Assembly (NCBI GenBank): GCA_022835495.1
Contig: BQOK01000001.1
Coordinates: 2,666,001-2,730,000, forward strand
Reading direction: 5' to 3'
Origin: Oscillospiraceae bacterium
GTDB taxonomy: Bacteria > Bacillota > Clostridia > Oscillospirales > Ruminococcaceae
DNA length: 64,000 nt
Made by a program: the position numbers and the translations under genes
Shown here: positions 1 to 9,677 of the stretch, piece by piece
Layout of the letters: each line of letters starts with the position of its first letter
How positions within the stretch are numbered: position 1 is the stretch's first letter
The notes under the pieces: generated by a model
Seen by the model: only the letters and a program-made list of their open reading frames with translations
What the model was told of the DNA's origin: nothing
Database searches by the model: none

Positions 1-210
1 GGCAGCGTGGGCGTCATCACCGCCCTCACCCCCCACCTGGGCTACGAGGCGGCGGCCAACATTGCCAAAGAGGCCATCCGCACCGGCGCTTCGGTGGAAG
101 ACCTGATCGTGAGCAAGGGCGTGCTGGACCGGCCGACCCTGGAAAAAATCCTGGACCCCTATTCCATGACCACCCCCGGCATCTCCGCCAAAGAACTGCT
201 CGAGCGGTAA
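1..210 (+). CDS. aspA: Aspartate ammonia-lyase, C-terminal fragment (cut by window edge)
   Basis: This is the last 69 codons of an aspartase/fumarase superfamily enzyme, read in frame from base 1; the start lies outside the window. Aspartase splits L-aspartate into fumarate and ammonia in the cytosol. The visible part is the C-terminal small domain: a SVGVITALTP helix, a GYEAAANIAKEA helix, then a VLDRPTLEKIL tail typical of AspA/FumC. A complete class II fumarase lies downstream in the same operon, so this copy is more likely the aspartase than a second fumarase, and its context (Asp/Glu racemase seven bases downstream) agrees. The catalytic loop is not in the window, so aspartase versus fumarase is inferred. 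Confidence 0.72.
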   Translation, partial: GSVGVITALTPHLGYEAAANIAKEAIRTGASVEDLIVSKGVLDRPTLEKILDPYSMTTPGISAKELLER

Positions 211-216
211 ACGGCC

Positions 217-915
217 ATGAAAACGCTGGGTATCATCGGCGGCATGGGTCCCCTGGCCGCGGCCGACCTGCTGGAAAAGATCGTTCAGAACACACAGGCG
301 AAAAAGGATCAGGACAACATCCACGTCATTCTCGACAGCAACACCCATATCCCCGACCGCACCGCCGCCATCCTGCACGGCGGCAGCGACCCCCGCCCCC
401 AGCTCCAGGCCAGCGCCTGCCGGCTGGAAGCGGCGGGCGCCGGGGTGCTGGCCATCTCCTGCAACACCGCCCATTATTTTTACAAGGACGTTTCCGCCGC
501 CGTGTCCGTGCCGGTGCTCCACATGCCCCGGCTCACGGCAGGCTGGCTGTGCCGCACCGGGCTTACCCGGGCGGCCCTCTTGGCCACCGACGGCACGGTT
601 CAGAGCGGTATCTACCAGGCCGCGTTCGCGGGCAGCGGGGTGGACCTGCTTATGCCGGACGGCGAGGGGCAGCAGGCGGTGATGTCCCTGATCTACGACG
701 GGGTCAAGGCCGGCAAGGCCCACTTCAACACCGCGGCCATCCGCGCCGCCCTGGCCCGGCTCCAGGCCGCGGGGGCCGGGGCCTTCATTCTGGGCTGCAC
801 CGAATTGCCCCTTGCCTTTTCCATGTACGGCCTGCCCGGCCGCACCATCGACCCCACCACGGTGCTTGCCCGGGCCGCGGTGGCGGCCTGCGGCGGCCTG
901 CTGACCGCGGGCTGA
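217..915 (+). CDS. Aspartate/glutamate racemase family protein
   Basis: A 232-residue PLP-independent amino-acid racemase of the Asp/Glu racemase family. The N-terminus carries the family motif GIIGGMGPLAAADL. The two catalytic cysteines are Cys82 in ISCNTAH and Cys194 in LGCTELPL, with the usual spacing and length (about 230). It should interconvert D- and L-aspartate (or glutamate) in the cytosol. It begins six bases after the aspartase stop and is followed by malic enzyme and fumarase, so feeding L-aspartate to the lyase is a reasonable inference; the family does not by itself fix the substrate. The ribosome site is weak, suggesting translational coupling to the upstream gene. Confidence 0.86.
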   Translation: MKTLGIIGGMGPLAAADLLEKIVQNTQAKKDQDNIHVILDSNTHIPDRTAAILHGGSDPRPQLQASACRLEAAGAGVLAISCNTAHYFYKDVSAAVSVPVLHMPRLTAGWLCRTGLTRAALLATDGTVQSGIYQAAFAGSGVDLLMPDGEGQQAVMSLIYDGVKAGKAHFNTAAIRAALARLQAAGAGAFILGCTELPLAFSMYGLPGRTIDPTTVLARAAVAACGGLLTAG

Positions 916-973
916 AAAAGCGCGGCAGGTCCCGCCCGCCGCACACACAATCACAATCGTTGAGGTGCTTTTT

Positions 974-2152
974 ATGAACTACGCAGAAGAATCCCTGAAG
1001 CTGCACTACGAACTCAAAGGAAAGCTGGAAATCACCGCCCGCGCCCCGGTGGACACCCAGGACACCCTGGCCCTGGCCTATACCCCCGGCGTGGCGCAGC
1101 CCTGCCTGGAGATTCAAAAGGATGTGAACAAAAGTTACGAGTTGACCCGCCGGTGGAACACGGTGGCCGTGGTCACCGACGGCACCGCCGTGCTGGGCCT
1201 GGGCGACATCGGCCCCGAGGCGGGCATGCCGGTCATGGAGGGCAAGTGCGTGCTCTTTAAGCAGTTCGGCGGCGTGGACGCCATCCCCCTGTGCGTGCGC
1301 AGCAAGGAGGTGGACGACATTGTAAAAACGGTCTCCCTGCTGGCCGGCTCCTTCGGCGGGGTGAACCTGGAGGACATCTCGGCTCCCCGCTGCTTCGAGA
1401 TTGAGGAAAAGCTCAAGCGCTGCTGCGACATCCCCGTTTTCCACGACGACCAGCACGGCACCGCCGTGGTCGTGGCCGCCGCCGTGATCAATGCCCTCAA
1501 GCTGGTAAAAAAGGACCTGGGCGAAGTGCGGGCGGTGTTCTCGGGCGCGGGCGCGGCGGGCACCGCGATCTTCAAGCTGCTGCACACCATGGGCCTGCGA
1601 AAGGCCACCCTATGCGACATCAAGGGCATTGTATACCCGGGCCGGCCCGACCTTGCGGGCGATCCCTACCTTGCCGAACTGGCCGCCATGACCCGTCCCG
1701 GGGTCACCACGGGCGGCCTGGCCGCCGCCCTGGAAGGGGCCGACCTGTTCATCGGGGTCTCCGCGCCAAACCTCGTCACCCCCGCCATGGTCCGGGCCAT
1801 GGCCCCCGATCCCATCCTTTTTGCCATGGCAAACCCCGTGCCCGAGATCATGCCCCAGCTCGCCCGGGCCGCCGGGGCGGCGGTGGTGGGCACCGGCCGC
1901 AGCGATTTTTCGAACCAGGTCAACAACGTGCTCTGCTTCCCCGGCATTTTCCGGGGCGCTTTGGACGTGCGGGCCAGCCAGATCACCGAAAACATGAAGA
2001 TCGCGGCCGCCCGCGCCATCGCGGGGCTGGTGAGCGGCGATGAGCTGAGCGCCGACTATATCCTTCCCAAGGCGTTCGATCCCCGCGTGCGCGGCGCCGT
2101 GGCCGCAGCAGTGGCCGCCGCCGCCCGCCGGGACGGCGTGGCCCGGGTGTGA
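974..2152 (+). CDS. NAD(P)-dependent malic enzyme
   Basis: Oxidative decarboxylation of malate to pyruvate and CO2 with NAD(P)H formation. The 392-residue length is that of the short bacterial malic enzymes (about 390-410). Visible motifs are [10 protein letters not shown] near residue 35, [20 protein letters not shown] with the catalytic region, FHDDQHGT for metal and malate binding, and a Rossmann motif [12 protein letters not shown]. The ATG at 974 is chosen over an upstream in-frame GTG at 965 because GAGGTG at 962-967 then sits at normal spacing. The gene lies between the racemase and fumC on the same strand; malate made by the fumarase is its likely substrate. Cofactor preference cannot be read from the sequence. 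Confidence 0.93.
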   Translation: MNYAEESLKLHYELKGKLEITARAPVDTQDTLALAYTPGVAQPCLEIQKDVNKSYELTRRWNTVAVVTDGTAVLGLGDIGPEAGMPVMEGKCVLFKQFGGVDAIPLCVRSKEVDDIVKTVSLLAGSFGGVNLEDISAPRCFEIEEKLKRCCDIPVFHDDQHGTAVVVAAAVINALKLVKKDLGEVRAVFSGAGAAGTAIFKLLHTMGLRKATLCDIKGIVYPGRPDLAGDPYLAELAAMTRPGVTTGGLAAALEGADLFIGVSAPNLVTPAMVRAMAPDPILFAMANPVPEIMPQLARAAGAAVVGTGRSDFSNQVNNVLCFPGIFRGALDVRASQITENMKIAAARAIAGLVSGDELSADYILPKAFDPRVRGAVAAAVAAAARRDGVARV

Positions 2153-2162
2153 GGTGCCAACC

Positions 2163-3539
<1,377 letters not shown>

Positions 3540-3619
3540 CGGCGTTTTCCTTTGGATCTTTCCCTGTTTTTTCCAAATGCTCAAAAAAAACGCCTGCGCG
3601 GCGTCCCAAACCTTCGCGC

Positions 3620-3655
3620 GGCTCCGCCAAATCCGGCGGGGCCGCTGTTTTTTTT
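3620..3655 (+). terminator. Intrinsic terminator after fumC
   Basis: A 9-bp stem (GGCTCCGCC at 3620-3628 with GGCGGGGCC at 3635-3643, one G-U pair) with a 6-base loop is followed after four bases by eight T residues. It ends the aspartate-malate operon. Confidence 0.8.
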
Positions 3656-3676
3656 GCTGCAAATCCGGCCGCATGA

Positions 3677-3705
3677 TTTATTTTTGTGCAAATTTCTTCT
3701 ATAAT
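3677..3705 (+). promoter_or_regulatory. Possible promoter of the ABC exporter pair
   Basis: A perfect TATAAT at 3700-3705 lies in an AT-rich patch that stands out from the GC-rich surroundings. The -35 hexamer at 17-bp spacing is poor (TTTATT, 3 of 6 matches). It lies between the fumC terminator and the exporter start. Confidence 0.5.
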
Positions 3706-3785
3706 AAGAAAAGCTTTTGCGGCCGCGTCCTGCCAGGGGGCCCCGGCGCGCAGGAATATTTTTTACAGAACGAGGTGCTTCGCAC

Positions 3786-5543
3786 TTGAAAAAGCTCACA
3801 TCGAACCTGCGGGGGCATTATAAGGAATTGATCCTCGGCCCCCTTTTTAAGCTGCTGGAAGCTATTTTTGAGCTGTGCGTGCCGCTCATCATGGCGGCCA
3901 TCATCGACAACGGCATCCAAAACGCCAACGCAGCCTACGTGCTGAAAGGCGGCGCGCTACTGGTGGTGCTGGCGGTGCTGGGCGGGCTGGCAGGCTGCAC
4001 CTGCCAGTACTTTGCCAGCGTGGCCGCATTCGGCTTCGGCGCCAGCCTGCGCAGCCAGGTGTTCAGCCAGGTGCTGCGCTTTTCGGGCCGCGAGCTGGAC
4101 CAGCTGGGCACGGGCAGCCTTGTAACCCGCATCACCAACGATGTGAACCAGGTGCAGAACGGGGTGAACATGTTTATCCGGCTTGCCACCCGCAGCCCGT
4201 TTCTGGCCATCGGCTCCATCGTGATGGCCTTTACCATCAACGCCCGCATCGCGCTGGTGTTTCTGCTCTCCACCCCGTTGATCGTGCTGGTGCTCTATGG
4301 GATCATGCGCGCCACCCTGCCCCGCTATTCCGAGATTCAGCAAGGGCAGGACACCCTCAGTGCCCTTGCCGGCGAAAACCTGGAGGGGGCGCGGGTGATC
4401 CGCGCCTTCTCCCGCCAGGCCAGCGAAAAGCAGGGGTTCAGCGCGGCCGGCCGTGCCCTCAGCGCCGTCACCGTGGCCGTGGGCCGGGTGAGCGGCGCTT
4501 TGAACCCCATCACCTATGTGATCGCAAACCTGGGCGTTCTGCTTATCCTATGGCTGGGCGCCCGCTCGGCCCAGGCCGGCCTGATCGCCAGCGGCGAGAT
4601 CATTGCCCTTGTAAACTACATGACCCAGACCCTGCTGGCCCTGATCGTGCTGGCAAACCTGATCGTGCAGTTCACCCGGGCCATCGCCAGCGCCAGGCGG
4701 CTGGCCGCCCTGCTCGATATGGAACCCGCGGTGAGCGGCCCTGTGGAGGGCCTCCCGGCCCAAAGCGCCCCGGCGGGCGGCGCCTGGCTGGCCTTTGAAA
4801 ATGTGAACTTTGCCTACACCCCCGGCCGCAACGCGCTCACCGGCGTGAGCTTTTGCGCGCAGAAGGGGCAGACCATCGGGGTGATCGGCGGCACCGGCAG
4901 CGGAAAGTCCACCCTGGCGGGTCTGATCCTGCGTTTTTACGACGTGACCGGCGGGCGCATCCTGCTGAACGGGCAGGACATCCGCGCCTGCGACCCCGCG
5001 GCGCTGCGCGCCAAGGTAGGGTATGTGCCCCAGGCGGTGCAGCTCTTTTCCGGCACCATCCGCTCAAACCTGGCCCTGGGTTGCCGGAACGCCGGCGAGG
5101 AAGAGCTGTGGGCGGCCCTGAAACTGGCCCAAGGGGAAGAATTCGTGCGGCAAAAGCCCCAGGGGCTGGACAGCCCGGTGGAAGAGGGCGGCAAAAACTT
5201 TTCGGGTGGGCAGCGCCAGCGGCTCACCATCGCCCGGGCCCTGGCAAGCCGGCCGGAGCTGCTCATTCTCGACGACGCCTCCAGCGCGCTGGATTTCGCC
5301 ACCGACGCGGCCCTGCGCCGCGCGCTGCGCCGGCACGCGGCGGGCATGACCGTGATGATGATCAGCCAGCGGGCCTCCAGCATCAAAAACGCCGACCTGA
5401 TTCTGGTGCTGGACGACGGCGTGCTGGCCGCCCAGGGAACTCACGAGCAGCTGCTGCAGACCTGCCCGGTCTACCGGGAGATCTGCATCTCGCAAAAATT
5501 GGTGGACGCGCCCACCGCGGAAAGGCAGGTGAAGCCCCTGTGA
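3786..5543 (+). CDS. ABC exporter half-transporter, degenerate-site subunit
   Basis: First half of a heterodimeric multidrug/lipid-type ABC exporter: an N-terminal six-helix membrane domain (about residues 15-310) and a nucleotide-binding domain (about 340-575). Walker A is GGTGSGKST, the signature is FSGGQRQR, and Walker B ends LILDDASSALD. The catalytic Glu after Walker B is replaced by Asp, as in the degenerate-site subunit of the BmrC/LmrC/TM287 class. The start is TTG at 3786, eight bases after GAGGTG (3772-3777); the longer in-frame reading from 3717 has no ribosome site and reads through the leader. It overlaps its partner gene by four bases. The exported substrate is unknown. Confidence 0.9.
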   Translation: MKKLTSNLRGHYKELILGPLFKLLEAIFELCVPLIMAAIIDNGIQNANAAYVLKGGALLVVLAVLGGLAGCTCQYFASVAAFGFGASLRSQVFSQVLRFSGRELDQLGTGSLVTRITNDVNQVQNGVNMFIRLATRSPFLAIGSIVMAFTINARIALVFLLSTPLIVLVLYGIMRATLPRYSEIQQGQDTLSALAGENLEGARVIRAFSRQASEKQGFSAAGRALSAVTVAVGRVSGALNPITYVIANLGVLLILWLGARSAQAGLIASGEIIALVNYMTQTLLALIVLANLIVQFTRAIASARRLAALLDMEPAVSGPVEGLPAQSAPAGGAWLAFENVNFAYTPGRNALTGVSFCAQKGQTIGVIGGTGSGKSTLAGLILRFYDVTGGRILLNGQDIRACDPAALRAKVGYVPQAVQLFSGTIRSNLALGCRNAGEEELWAALKLAQGEEFVRQKPQGLDSPVEEGGKNFSGGQRQRLTIARALASRPELLILDDASSALDFATDAALRRALRRHAAGMTVMMISQRASSIKNADLILVLDDGVLAAQGTHEQLLQTCPVYREICISQKLVDAPTAERQVKPL

Positions 5544-7276
5544 AAAAGCATGTTTTCCGGCGCCTGGTGCCCTATCTGCGGCCCTACGCGGGCACCCTTC
5601 TGCTGGGGTGCCTGGCAGCCGTTTTACAGGTCGCGTTCACCCTGGCCGCCCCCGTGCTGGTGGGCAAAGGGGTGGACTGTGTGCTGGGCCCCGGCCGGGT
5701 GGATTTTGACGCCCTCATTCCCCTTCTGGTCCAGCTGGCCGCGGTGATCCTGCTGGCGGCGGCGTTTCAGTGGGCGATGAACGTGTGCACCCGGCGCGCC
5801 AGCGCCCTGGCCGCCCAGGACCTGCGCCAAAAAGCCTTTGACCGCCTGAACGAGGTTCCCCTTTCCACCATCGACTCCACGCCCCACGGCGACCTTGTGA
5901 GCCGCCTTGTCAACGACGCGGATGCGGTTTCCGAGGGCCTTTTGCAGGGGCTCACCCAGCTGCTGCCCGGGGCGGCCACCATTGTGGGGGTGCTGGGCAT
6001 CATGCTGCGGCTGAACTGGGGCATTGCCCTGCTGGTGGCGCTGGTCACGCCGCTGTCCATCTTTTTTGCCAAATTCGTGGCGGGCCGCACCCACGCGCTG
6101 TTCCAGCGGCAGGCCGCCGCCCAGGGCCGGCTCTCGGGCTACGTCAGCGAGATGGTGAACGGCCAGCCGCTGGTCAAAGCCTTTGGGTACGAGGCGCCCT
6201 GCACCGAGCAGTTCGAGGCCATCAACCAGGAGCTGCGCCACGCAAGCCTGTGGGCGGTGTTCTATTCGGCCGTGGCAAACCCCGGCACCCGGCTGGTGAA
6301 CAATTTTGTGTATGCGGCGGTGGGGGTATTCGGCGCGCTAGCGGCCATTTCGGGCCGGCTGACCGTGGGCACCCTCTCGGCCTTCCTGACCTACGCGAAC
6401 CAGTACACCAAGCCCTTCAACGAGGTCACCGGCGTGCTGACCCAGCTGCAGACCGCCATGGCCAGCGCCTGGCGGCTGTTCCAGGTGATCGACCTGGAGC
6501 CCGAGCCGCCGGACCCTGCCGGCGCCCTGGCGCCGGCCGCCTGCCAGGGCCGGGTCGAGGCCCTGCACGTGGACTTCAGCTACCGGCCTGAAACGCCGCT
6601 GATCCGCGATTTCTGCCTGGAGGTGCAGCCGGGCCGGCGGGTGGCCATCGTGGGCCCCACCGGCTGCGGCAAAACCACCTTCATCAACCTGCTCATGCGC
6701 TTTTATGATGTGACCGGCGGCGAGATCCGGGTCGACGGCGTGCCCATCCGCCGGCTCACCCGCGCCTCGCTGCGGGGCATGTACGGCATGGTGCTGCAGG
6801 AAACCTGGCTCAAAAGCGCCACCGTGCGGGAAAACATTGCCTACGGCAAGCCCGGCGCCCCGCTGGAAGAGGTGGTCGCCGCCGCCAGGGCCGCCCACGC
6901 CCACGGCTTCATCCAGCGCCTGCCCCAGGGGTACGACACGGTGCTGGCCGCCGGCGGCAGCAACCTTTCGGCCGGGCAAAAGCAGCTGCTCTGCATTGCC
7001 CGCATCCTGCTGTGCCGGCCTCAGATGCTGATCCTGGACGAAGCCACCAGCAACATCGACACCCGCACCGAAATGCTGGTGCAGGCAGCCTTTGAGCGCC
7101 TGATGGAGGGCCGCACCAGCTTTGTGGTGGCGCACCGGCTCTCCACCATCCAAACGGCCGACACCATTCTTGTAATGGATGCCGGCCGCATTGTGGAGCA
7201 GGGCACCCACGCGGAGCTGCTGGCAAGGGGCGGCTTTTACGCAAAACTTTACAACAGCCAGTTTGCCGTGCAATAA
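5540..7276 (+). CDS. ABC exporter half-transporter, catalytic-site subunit
   Basis: Second half of the heterodimeric exporter, 578 residues, membrane domain (about 10-300) then ATPase domain. Walker A is GPTGCGKTT; Walker B ends LILDEATSNID with the catalytic Glu present. Its signature is LSAGQKQ instead of LSGGQ, matching the rule that the canonical-Walker partner carries the altered signature. The start is a GTG overlapping the upstream stop (GTGA), with AGGTG upstream, so the two halves are translationally coupled. A much longer open frame reaching back to 4853 overlaps the first ATPase domain and is not coding. A separate promoter-like TATAAT follows the gene. Confidence 0.9.
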   Translation: MKKHVFRRLVPYLRPYAGTLLLGCLAAVLQVAFTLAAPVLVGKGVDCVLGPGRVDFDALIPLLVQLAAVILLAAAFQWAMNVCTRRASALAAQDLRQKAFDRLNEVPLSTIDSTPHGDLVSRLVNDADAVSEGLLQGLTQLLPGAATIVGVLGIMLRLNWGIALLVALVTPLSIFFAKFVAGRTHALFQRQAAAQGRLSGYVSEMVNGQPLVKAFGYEAPCTEQFEAINQELRHASLWAVFYSAVANPGTRLVNNFVYAAVGVFGALAAISGRLTVGTLSAFLTYANQYTKPFNEVTGVLTQLQTAMASAWRLFQVIDLEPEPPDPAGALAPAACQGRVEALHVDFSYRPETPLIRDFCLEVQPGRRVAIVGPTGCGKTTFINLLMRFYDVTGGEIRVDGVPIRRLTRASLRGMYGMVLQETWLKSATVRENIAYGKPGAPLEEVVAAARAAHAHGFIQRLPQGYDTVLAAGGSNLSAGQKQLLCIARILLCRPQMLILDEATSNIDTRTEMLVQAAFERLMEGRTSFVVAHRLSTIQTADTILVMDAGRIVEQGTHAELLARGGFYAKLYNSQFAVQ

Positions 7277-7279
7277 CTC

Positions 7280-7308
7280 TTCCAACCCGCGCCGCGCCGT
7301 GATATAAT
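7280..7308 (+). promoter_or_regulatory. Probable udk promoter
   Basis: TATAAT at 7303-7308 with a weak -35 (TTCCAA, 7280-7285) at 17-bp spacing, directly upstream of uridine kinase. No terminator separates the exporter from udk, so read-through is also likely. Confidence 0.5.
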
Positions 7309-7343
7309 AATAGAAAACGCACACAGAAAAGCAGGAGGCGCGC

Positions 7344-7964
7344 ATGGACATTATGGTATTGGGCGTTGCCGGCGGCACCGGCAGCGGAAAGACCACCCTC
7401 ACCCGCACCCTCAAAGAGCGTTTTGGCGGCCAGATCAGCGTGATCAGCCACGACAACTACTACAAGCGCCAGGACCATCTGACCTACGAGGAGCGCTGCA
7501 AGACCAACTACGACCACCCGGACGCCTTCGACACCGACCTGATGGTGCAGCACCTTGCCCAGCTGAAAAGCGGCAGCCCCGTGCTCTGCCCTGTATACGA
7601 CTTTTCACAGCACAACCGCTCGGCCGACCTGCTCGAAATCCGGCCCGCGCCGGTGATCCTGGTGGAGGGCATCCTGATCTTCGCCAGCCCCGAACTGTGC
7701 AATTTGATGGACATCAAGGTCTTTGTGGACACCGACGCCGACGTGCGCATTCTCCGCCGGATCGTGCGGGACGTAAAAAAGCGCGGCCGCACGCTGGACA
7801 GTGTGGTGACCCAATACCTCACCACCGTAAAGCCCATGCACGAGCAATTTGTGGAGCCCTCCAAGCGCCGGGCCGACCTGATCATCCCCGAGGGGGGCAA
7901 AAACGCGGTGGCGGTGGAAATGCTGATCCACCGGCTGGAAAGCCATCTGAACGCGCAGAGCTGA
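7344..7964 (+). CDS. udk: Uridine kinase
   Basis: Phosphorylates uridine and cytidine to UMP and CMP in pyrimidine salvage; cytosolic. The 206-residue P-loop kinase has Walker A GGTGSGKTT near residue 11, the ISHDNYYK block and the NYDHPDAFD block that binds the nucleoside, and the lid-region RRIVRDVKKRGR. Length matches the bacterial Udk family (about 205-210). The ATG at 7344 follows AGGAGG at normal distance. It ends at a strong terminator shared with the convergent gene. Phosphoribulokinase-like relatives are excluded by the uridine-kinase-specific nucleoside block. Confidence 0.93.
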   Translation: MDIMVLGVAGGTGSGKTTLTRTLKERFGGQISVISHDNYYKRQDHLTYEERCKTNYDHPDAFDTDLMVQHLAQLKSGSPVLCPVYDFSQHNRSADLLEIRPAPVILVEGILIFASPELCNLMDIKVFVDTDADVRILRRIVRDVKKRGRTLDSVVTQYLTTVKPMHEQFVEPSKRRADLIIPEGGKNAVAVEMLIHRLESHLNAQS

Positions 7965-7976
7965 GCGTTTAATCTG

Positions 7977-8026
7977 AAAAAAAGCAAGGCCCGCAGGACA
8001 AATTCGTCCTGCGGGCCTTGCTTTTT
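7977..8026. terminator. Bidirectional terminator between udk and the beta-lactamase-like gene
   Basis: A perfect 19-bp stem (7981-7999 with 8006-8024) and 6-base loop, flanked by A and T runs on both sides, so it can end transcription from either strand. It serves udk from the left and the leftward gene from the right. Confidence 0.9.
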
Positions 8027-8029
8027 CTC

Positions 8030-8983
8030 TCAATCGTCCGCGCCCATGGCCTGGGCCGCCAGGTGCCCCAGCTGCTGCATCATCTCCACGCCCTCGGGCG
8101 GAAAGTCCACATCGGCGCTGCCCCAGTTCGTGAACACCGACAGGATATAAGGCTCATCGGCGTACACAATGGCCATATCGTGCAGCACCTGGTCCCAGCT
8201 GCCGTACTTTTTGGCCGCGGGGGCCGGCGCCCACAGCAGCTCGTGATCCGCCGCCAGCAGCGCGGCTTTCAGCGCCCCGGCGTTCTCGGTTTCCTGCTGG
8301 GTGTAATCGTAAATGGCCTGCATGGCCTTGCCGCCGTCCGCGGCGGTGACCCAGCCGTGAATGCCCTCCTCAGTCACGTCGCAGCCATCCGGCGAGGCAA
8401 AACCCAGCCCCCGCAAAAATTCCGAAAAGCCGGTTTCCACCGTGCCGGGGTAAGCCGCCCCCAAAGCGTGCGCCGCCCCGTTGGAGCTTTTCGAGAGCAT
8501 GGCGTGGATGCGCTGCCAGCCGGTGGCGCCGCCCACGTCCGCGTCCAGGTCGATCTCGCCCGCATCGTCCCTTTGGCACAGCCACAGCGCATAGGGCGCT
8601 TTCAGGGTGCTGGCGCAGTAAAAGCCCGCCGAGGGGTTATAACTGTAAGAAGCGCCGGTCACAAGGTTCTGCATCCACACCGAAACGCTTCCGGGCTGGG
8701 CATTCAAAAAGTCGTCCAGCATCTGGCGCGCCTCGCCGCCCAAGCCCTGGGCCGCCACCGCGGGCGCAGGGGTCGGCTCTGGGGTAATCCGGGGGGTGGG
8801 CGCGGCGGTGGGCGCAGGCGTGGCGGTGGGGGCCGCGCTCTGCGCGGCAGGCGCCTCGGCGGGCACGGTGGCAAGGCCGCTGTAACGCCACAAAAAGATG
8901 AGAATCAGCGCCACAAACACCACCAGAGCCGCCAGCGCTCCCTTAAAGCTCCGCGGCCCCCCGTGCTGTTTTTGTTTTGCCAT
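8030..8983 (-). CDS. Membrane-anchored class A beta-lactamase-fold serine hydrolase
   Basis: A 317-residue protein with an uncleaved N-terminal membrane helix (about residues 16-33), an extracellular Pro/Thr/Ala-rich linker (about 41-76) and a serine-hydrolase domain of the class A beta-lactamase/D-Ala-D-Ala peptidase fold. The active-site motifs are S125-T-L-K128 and S166-S-N168; the third motif looks like KKYG-S rather than KTG. It acts outside the membrane. True beta-lactamase activity is uncertain: the altered third motif and the lack of an obvious Glu166 loop fit a PASTA-less, peptidoglycan-directed or inactive relative. It has its own promoter and leader and shares a terminator with udk. 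Confidence 0.78.
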   Translation of the reverse strand: MAKQKQHGGPRSFKGALAALVVFVALILIFLWRYSGLATVPAEAPAAQSAAPTATPAPTAAPTPRITPEPTPAPAVAAQGLGGEARQMLDDFLNAQPGSVSVWMQNLVTGASYSYNPSAGFYCASTLKAPYALWLCQRDDAGEIDLDADVGGATGWQRIHAMLSKSSNGAAHALGAAYPGTVETGFSEFLRGLGFASPDGCDVTEEGIHGWVTAADGGKAMQAIYDYTQQETENAGALKAALLAADHELLWAPAPAAKKYGSWDQVLHDMAIVYADEPYILSVFTNWGSADVDFPPEGVEMMQQLGHLAAQAMGADD

Positions 8984-9000
8984 ACGCTTCCCCCCGCTGC

Positions 9001-9068
9001 AAAAGCCCGGCAGGCTGCCGGGCAGGTCTTTTCCTGCCTATTATAGCTTTCAGCCGGCGAAAATGCAA
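9001..9068 (-). promoter_or_regulatory. Promoter and hairpin leader of the beta-lactamase-like gene
   Basis: On the minus strand TTGCAT (9068-9063), 17 bp, TATAAT (9045-9040). The leader then holds two overlapping stems: GGCAGG/CCTGCC, and the 8-bp stem GCCCGGCA/TGCCGGGC (9023-9005), the latter followed by four T residues. The second looks like a small terminator placed between promoter and gene, so attenuation is possible. Confidence 0.6.
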
Positions 9069-9103
9069 TGTTTTTGGCACAATTCGCCAAACCGGGGCGG
9101 CAT

Positions 9104-9135
9104 AAAGGCCGGGGCAGCTTTGCGCTGCCCCGGCC
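9104..9135 (-). terminator. Terminator of the glycogen operon
   Basis: A perfect 12-bp GC-rich stem (9107-9118 with 9124-9135) with loop TTTGC, followed on the minus strand by TTTA. It lies 17 bases past the last small gene of the operon. Confidence 0.7.
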
Positions 9136-9151
9136 CCGGTTGGCAGAGGAT

Positions 9152-9355
9152 TCAAGCAATGTCCAGAAAATCCTTTACACGTTCCATCAGCGTGGGCCGA
9201 TAGATGCCAAGCTGCTTGTGGTAGGCGATCTCGGCCCTGCGCATTGCCCGGGCGGCTTCTTTTTCCTCGGGGGTGAAAAAGATCATGCCGCTGGAGTTCA
9301 CCTCCACGTCAATGGATGTATTTTCCTGCTCGGCACGAGCTGCCACAAAGAACAT
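9152..9355 (-). CDS. Small protein, second of a tandem paralogous pair in the glycogen operon
   Basis: A 67-residue unknown protein. Its last 32 residues align with the end of the 61-residue protein encoded just upstream: both carry the pattern AEIAYxKxLGIYxPTL followed by ERhxxLF-like residues. The N-terminal half (an FTPEEKEAA stretch after a beta-like VDVEVNSSGMIFF) differs. The start is the ATG at 9355, with AAAGGAG about ten bases upstream; a longer open frame to 9463 would overlap the neighbour and lacks a ribosome site. No signal peptide or membrane segment. Function not recognised; position suggests co-expression with glycogen synthesis enzymes. Confidence 0.7.
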   Translation of the reverse strand: MFFVAARAEQENTSIDVEVNSSGMIFFTPEEKEAARAMRRAEIAYHKQLGIYRPTLMERVKDFLDIA

Positions 9356-9449
9356 AAACGCGCACTCCTTTCCTACAAACTCTGCCAACCGTTCACAGGC
9401 CCCCGGCCTGCGGGGAAACAAAGAATGCAAAAAAGCTCCGCCTTTGCTC

Positions 9450-9635
9450 CTAGCGCTTTGCAAACAGCGCCCGGATCCGTTCGCCCAGGGTGGGCTTATA
9501 AATCCCCAGTTCCTTTTGGTAGGCGATCTCAGCGGCGCGCATGGCCTTGCGGGCGTCCTTGCTGCCCTGCGGGCCCATTTTGCCCCGCTCTCCGTAGCGA
9601 AGTTCCATATTCATGTTGAACCGGATGTTGCTCAT
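9450..9635 (-). CDS. Small protein, first of a tandem paralogous pair in the glycogen operon
   Basis: A 61-residue basic unknown protein (start ATG 9635, preceded by CAGGG). The second half, KDARKAMRAAEIAYQKELGI and the following YKPTLGER, is shared with the 67-residue product downstream, so the two arose by duplication. It begins 42 bases after glgA and both lie before the operon terminator. The conserved part looks like two amphipathic helices. A longer N-terminal region with MNMELRYGERG is not shared. It is not a known glycogen enzyme; a regulatory or granule-binding role would be guesswork. Confidence 0.66.
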   Translation of the reverse strand: MSNIRFNMNMELRYGERGKMGPQGSKDARKAMRAAEIAYQKELGIYKPTLGERIRALFAKR

Positions 9636-9677
9636 TGCACCCTGTCAGGCAAACATGCCTGCCTCCTGCCCTGCGCT

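Noticed and set aside
4853-5539. Long N-terminal extension of the second ABC subunit
   Set aside because: It overlaps the ATPase domain of the first subunit in another frame and is Arg/Pro/Gly-rich nonsense; the GTG at 5540 with GTGA overlap is the real start.
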